A stretch of DNA of 64,000 nt from Burkholderiaceae bacterium. GTDB taxonomy: Bacteria; Pseudomonadota; Gammaproteobacteria; Burkholderiales; Burkholderiaceae_F. Position numbers and translations under genes: made by a program. The first letter of the stretch is position 1, and each line of letters opens with the position of its first letter. Positions 61,841 to 64,000 of this stretch are shown in pieces. Under the pieces are notes generated by a model. It saw only the letters and a program-made list of their open reading frames with translations. It did not search any database and was not told where the DNA came from. The stretch is taken from the NCBI GenBank assembly GCA_019236735.1, contig JAFAIM010000012.1, positions 85,761 through 149,760 on the forward strand. The letters run 5' to 3'.

Positions 61841-63697
61841 GTCGCGCAGAACGAGCGTGACGTTGAGCATCTCCGAGCCTCGCCTGACGGTGAGTTGAAC
61901 CTGGGTGCCAGGCGGTTCGGAGCGCCAGCGCTGACGTGTGTCGGAAAGCCCCGCGTCACTCGCGGGACGGCCATCTATCAAAGTTATCAGATCTCCAACT
62001 GCGAGACCCACTTGCGCGGCGGCGCTCCCCGGCGCGACGTCCATGACTTCGTAACCATCGCCATGGGCATTGATCCATAGACCGGAGCGATCGAAAGTGC
62101 CGACGTCGGGGGGTACGGGCTCGATGCGTTTCAGATACATGAGCTGGCGGGCATAGTCGAAAGTGACCACGAAGCGTTTGAGCAGCCCACTGCCAACGTT
62201 GCCGTCGAAGTTTGGGTCGCTGAAGCTCCCAGAACGCGCTTCAGACAGACCGACAATCGGATCTTCTATGGTGATGTTCCCGATTGCTACCGAGGGCGTC
62301 TGCACCACGTAGGAGTGGACAGGTCCGCCGACGCCGTAGCCGGTGACGGCGTTGGTTCCCTTCCTGTAGCGCTCGCGCAAGCGATGCGCCACCACGAACG
62401 GGGTCGTAACATCGAGCGCGCTGCGCGAGCCAGTGTCGATGTCAAAGCGAGCTGGCAAATCCGCGATGCGGCCGGCTACGTTCGGCAGGTGATCGTAGAA
62501 AACGAACGGGATTCCTACGCCCGAGTCGGCAGTGGCCTCGAACCGATCCGGCTGTGTGAAGGTGATCATATGTCGGCCGTAATCGATGGTCATGACCATC
62601 CGGCGGACGAGCTCAAACCCGATCATGCCGTCCACGGGTATGCCTTCAATGGTCTTGTCATAGATGTCGGTGGCGAACCCGTCCTGGTTGCGCAGCTGCA
62701 CGGCACCGATCGCGATTTCGTCGAAGCGAACGAACCCCGTCGTGCCATGTCCTTCCCCTGCTCCGCTTGTGACTGCCTCACCGATTGGCTTGAGACCGAC
62801 CTCTTTTATGAGATGCGGCGAGAGGAGCGTGTGTCCGCCTGTGTCTACGATAAAGGTATATGGACCCTTGCCATCGACCGTGCCCTCAACATAGACATGA
62901 TTATTGAGCAGACGAAAAGGAACCGTCGCGCTCGAGGCATTATCCGCGATGATGGCCCCCGTGACGGGTGTGCGCGGTTGCGAATAGGCCGTTAGAGGAA
63001 CCGCGGGCACGTAGTCGCAATGCAGAAGCGTTAAGTGGTCGATAGCTGGCTCACCCAGCCCGGGATCCCTCTCGATCGCGTGTGCGAGCACCTGTGGACC
63101 CTCATGCCGGTAGTCGGAATATCTCTCCGTAACATGAAGAAACTCCTGGTCGTAGGCGACCCGAGTGAGCAGGTGGGTTTCGCTGTCAAGCCAGGCATCG
63201 AACCGCTTGCCGCCCTTCGGCGTGACCGAGAAGTGCGTGAGGCTCCTGCTGGCGTCGTTCTCACGGCCGATGTACGCAATAGCCGCTCCGCCCCGGTCGG
63301 CTCGCCACCACAGGTTTGCACGCCGGTAGGCGGAAGCGACGGCAGCGGGAATGCGGTCGCCGCCCTGCTGTGGTGTGTAGGTGCCCGAGATATCCCGTTG
63401 CCAAGGCGTCGTGCCATCGAAACCGTCGCCTTCCGTGATGCCGCCCGCAACCGTGGTCTCTACATAGGCGCCAGTGACGAGATCGACCTGCTCGGTACGC
63501 GTCCCTGTAAGCCCCGAGCCAACGTAACGGTATTCAAGTGTGACCGCACTCCGCGTCCGTGGACTGCCAACCGCGGCCTGATTGGCCGCTAAGATGGCGG
63601 CCACGATCCTGTCGGCTGCTGGCTCGTCGGCCGCATCAGCTGCGCCCAATGCCAAAGTTGCAGCCAGCAGAGCGTTCATCGCCTCGCCTCGCTTCAT
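61832..63697 (-). CDS. Secreted protease-like protein with two DTG aspartyl motifs and a PDZ domain
   Basis: 621-residue protein with an N-terminal signal peptide (ending AADA), an N-terminal domain of about 230 residues (resembling outer-membrane lipoprotein-sorting folds in layout), two retropepsin-like halves each with the catalytic triad motif (VDTGGHT with Asp285; IDTGSRS with Asp421), and a C-terminal PDZ domain (about 545-615, VAPGSAAAQVGLAVGDLITLIDG). Single-chain double-DTG layout mimics the dimeric retropepsin active site. Convergent with pxpA. Protease activity not tested; substrate unknown. Confidence 0.82.
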   Translation of the reverse strand: MKRGEAMNALLAATLALGAADAADEPAADRIVAAILAANQAAVGSPRTRSAVTLEYRYVGSGLTGTRTEQVDLVTGAYVETTVAGGITEGDGFDGTTPWQRDISGTYTPQQGGDRIPAAVASAYRRANLWWRADRGGAAIAYIGRENDASRSLTHFSVTPKGGKRFDAWLDSETHLLTRVAYDQEFLHVTERYSDYRHEGPQVLAHAIERDPGLGEPAIDHLTLLHCDYVPAVPLTAYSQPRTPVTGAIIADNASSATVPFRLLNNHVYVEGTVDGKGPYTFIVDTGGHTLLSPHLIKEVGLKPIGEAVTSGAGEGHGTTGFVRFDEIAIGAVQLRNQDGFATDIYDKTIEGIPVDGMIGFELVRRMVMTIDYGRHMITFTQPDRFEATADSGVGIPFVFYDHLPNVAGRIADLPARFDIDTGSRSALDVTTPFVVAHRLRERYRKGTNAVTGYGVGGPVHSYVVQTPSVAIGNITIEDPIVGLSEARSGSFSDPNFDGNVGSGLLKRFVVTFDYARQLMYLKRIEPVPPDVGTFDRSGLWINAHGDGYEVMDVAPGSAAAQVGLAVGDLITLIDGRPASDAGLSDTRQRWRSEPPGTQVQLTVRRGSEMLNVTLVLRDQV

Positions 63698-63774
63698 GTC
63701 GCGTCCAACTCCTCCTGGGTGACTGGCCGGTTCGATCGCACGGCCACCTCCAATGGTAGCGACGTTCGTGTACT

Positions 63775-63804
63775 ATGTGTATAGATTGGTAAACCCATAC
63801 ACAT
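63775..63804. promoter_or_regulatory. Operator candidate upstream of the VapB-type antitoxin
   Basis: ATGTGTAT (63775-63782) and ATACACAT (63797-63804) form an inverted repeat with a 14-base spacer, ending one base before the ATG at 63806. TACTAT at 63771-63776 could be a -10. Autorepressor sites of this type are usual for VapBC modules. Confidence 0.5.
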
Positions 63805-63805
63805 C

Positions 63806-64000
63806 ATGCGGACGAACATCGTGATCGACGACAAGTTGATGAAGGACGCGCTGCGCGTGACCGGCTTGAAGACGAAGCGCGAGGCGGTAGAGATGGGCTT
63901 GCGCGCGCTTCTGCGGCTGCGGCAGCAGGCCGAAATCAGGAAGTACCGCGGCAAGCTGAAGTGGGAAGGCGACCTTGCGGCAATGAGGAAGGATCGGTGA
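63806..64000 (+). CDS. VapB-type antitoxin
   Basis: 64-residue ribbon-helix-helix protein of the VapB (DUF2191) type: MRTNIVIDDKLMKDALRVTG, TKREAVEMGLRALLRL, and a C-terminal tail with KLKWEGDLAAMRKDR that would hold the toxin. A VapC PIN toxin would be expected directly downstream, beyond the window edge. An inverted repeat lies at its start. The gene's end is at the last bases of the window. Confidence 0.88.
   Translation: MRTNIVIDDKLMKDALRVTGLKTKREAVEMGLRALLRLRQQAEIRKYRGKLKWEGDLAAMRKDR

Noticed and set aside
63694..63954. Minus-strand 86-residue frame opposite the VapB-type gene
   Set aside because: Cys/Arg/Ser mix typical of an antisense frame; the plus strand has a clear VapB-type antitoxin with an operator.

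Overview
The window looks like a chromosomal segment of a high-GC betaproteobacterium, most likely of the order Burkholderiales. Several gene orders point that way: atpI-atpB-atpE-atpF directly downstream of mnmG-rsmG-parA-parB with parS-like sites, hemE next to priA, a fimT-pilV-pilW-pilX-pilY1-pilE minor-pilin operon, and DUF971-ubiE-Tim44-ubiJ-ubiB. Most of it is ordinary core genome. The family or genus cannot be fixed from the sequence alone.

Layout. 1-13.5 kb, almost all on the minus strand: start of the F-ATPase operon (atpI, atpB, atpE, partial atpF), the chromosome-partition and tRNA-modification block (parB, parA, rsmG, mnmG) with two parS-like palindromes upstream, an AsmA-like protein, GTP-dependent PEP carboxykinase, a cold-shock protein, panB and mnmE. 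13.5-18 kb, plus strand: small membrane and secreted proteins, hemE and priA, with an AT-richer 300-bp gap carrying DnaA-box-like 9-mers. 18.2-25.8 kb: minor pilin/PilY1 operon; PilY1 ends in a collagen-like Gly-X-Pro tract. 25.8-31.3 kb: cytochrome c, tRNA-Arg(CCG), a DUF433/DUF5615 toxin-antitoxin pair and a ubiquinone-biosynthesis cluster (ubiE, ubiJ, ubiB). 31.4-34.8 kb: glmU, a tautomerase and an ALDH7-type aldehyde dehydrogenase.

34.9-46.5 kb is more accessory: a MazF-like toxin-antitoxin pair with a palindromic operator candidate, an S1/P1 nuclease, a Tat-exported fumarylacetoacetase-like protein coupled to an MFS transporter, two overlapping transporter genes (MFS and POT), a DUF4397 lipoprotein, and a decayed stretch (43.6-45.2 kb) with fragments of a repeat adhesin and of a GGDEF domain. 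46.5-55.3 kb: TPR protein, membrane-anchored TAXI binding protein, a protein with three tandem 6-pyruvoyl-tetrahydropterin-synthase-like domains, an ECF42-type sigma factor with two DGPF/YCII proteins and a VOC protein (with a matching promoter motif), a HAD phosphatase and a secreted beta-propeller. 55.4-64 kb: YiiX-like hydrolase, two tandem chromate transporters, uppP, the 5-oxoprolinase genes pxpB-pxpC-pxpA, a secreted two-DTG aspartyl protease with PDZ, and a VapB-type antitoxin whose toxin gene would lie beyond the window.

I see no integrase, transposase, prophage or CRISPR array. The most unusual items are the triple PTPS-like fusion, the ECF42 regulon with its candidate promoter, the collagen-tailed PilY1 with a degenerate calcium loop, the paired parS-like sites and priA-upstream DnaA-like boxes, and the two-DTG/PDZ protease.
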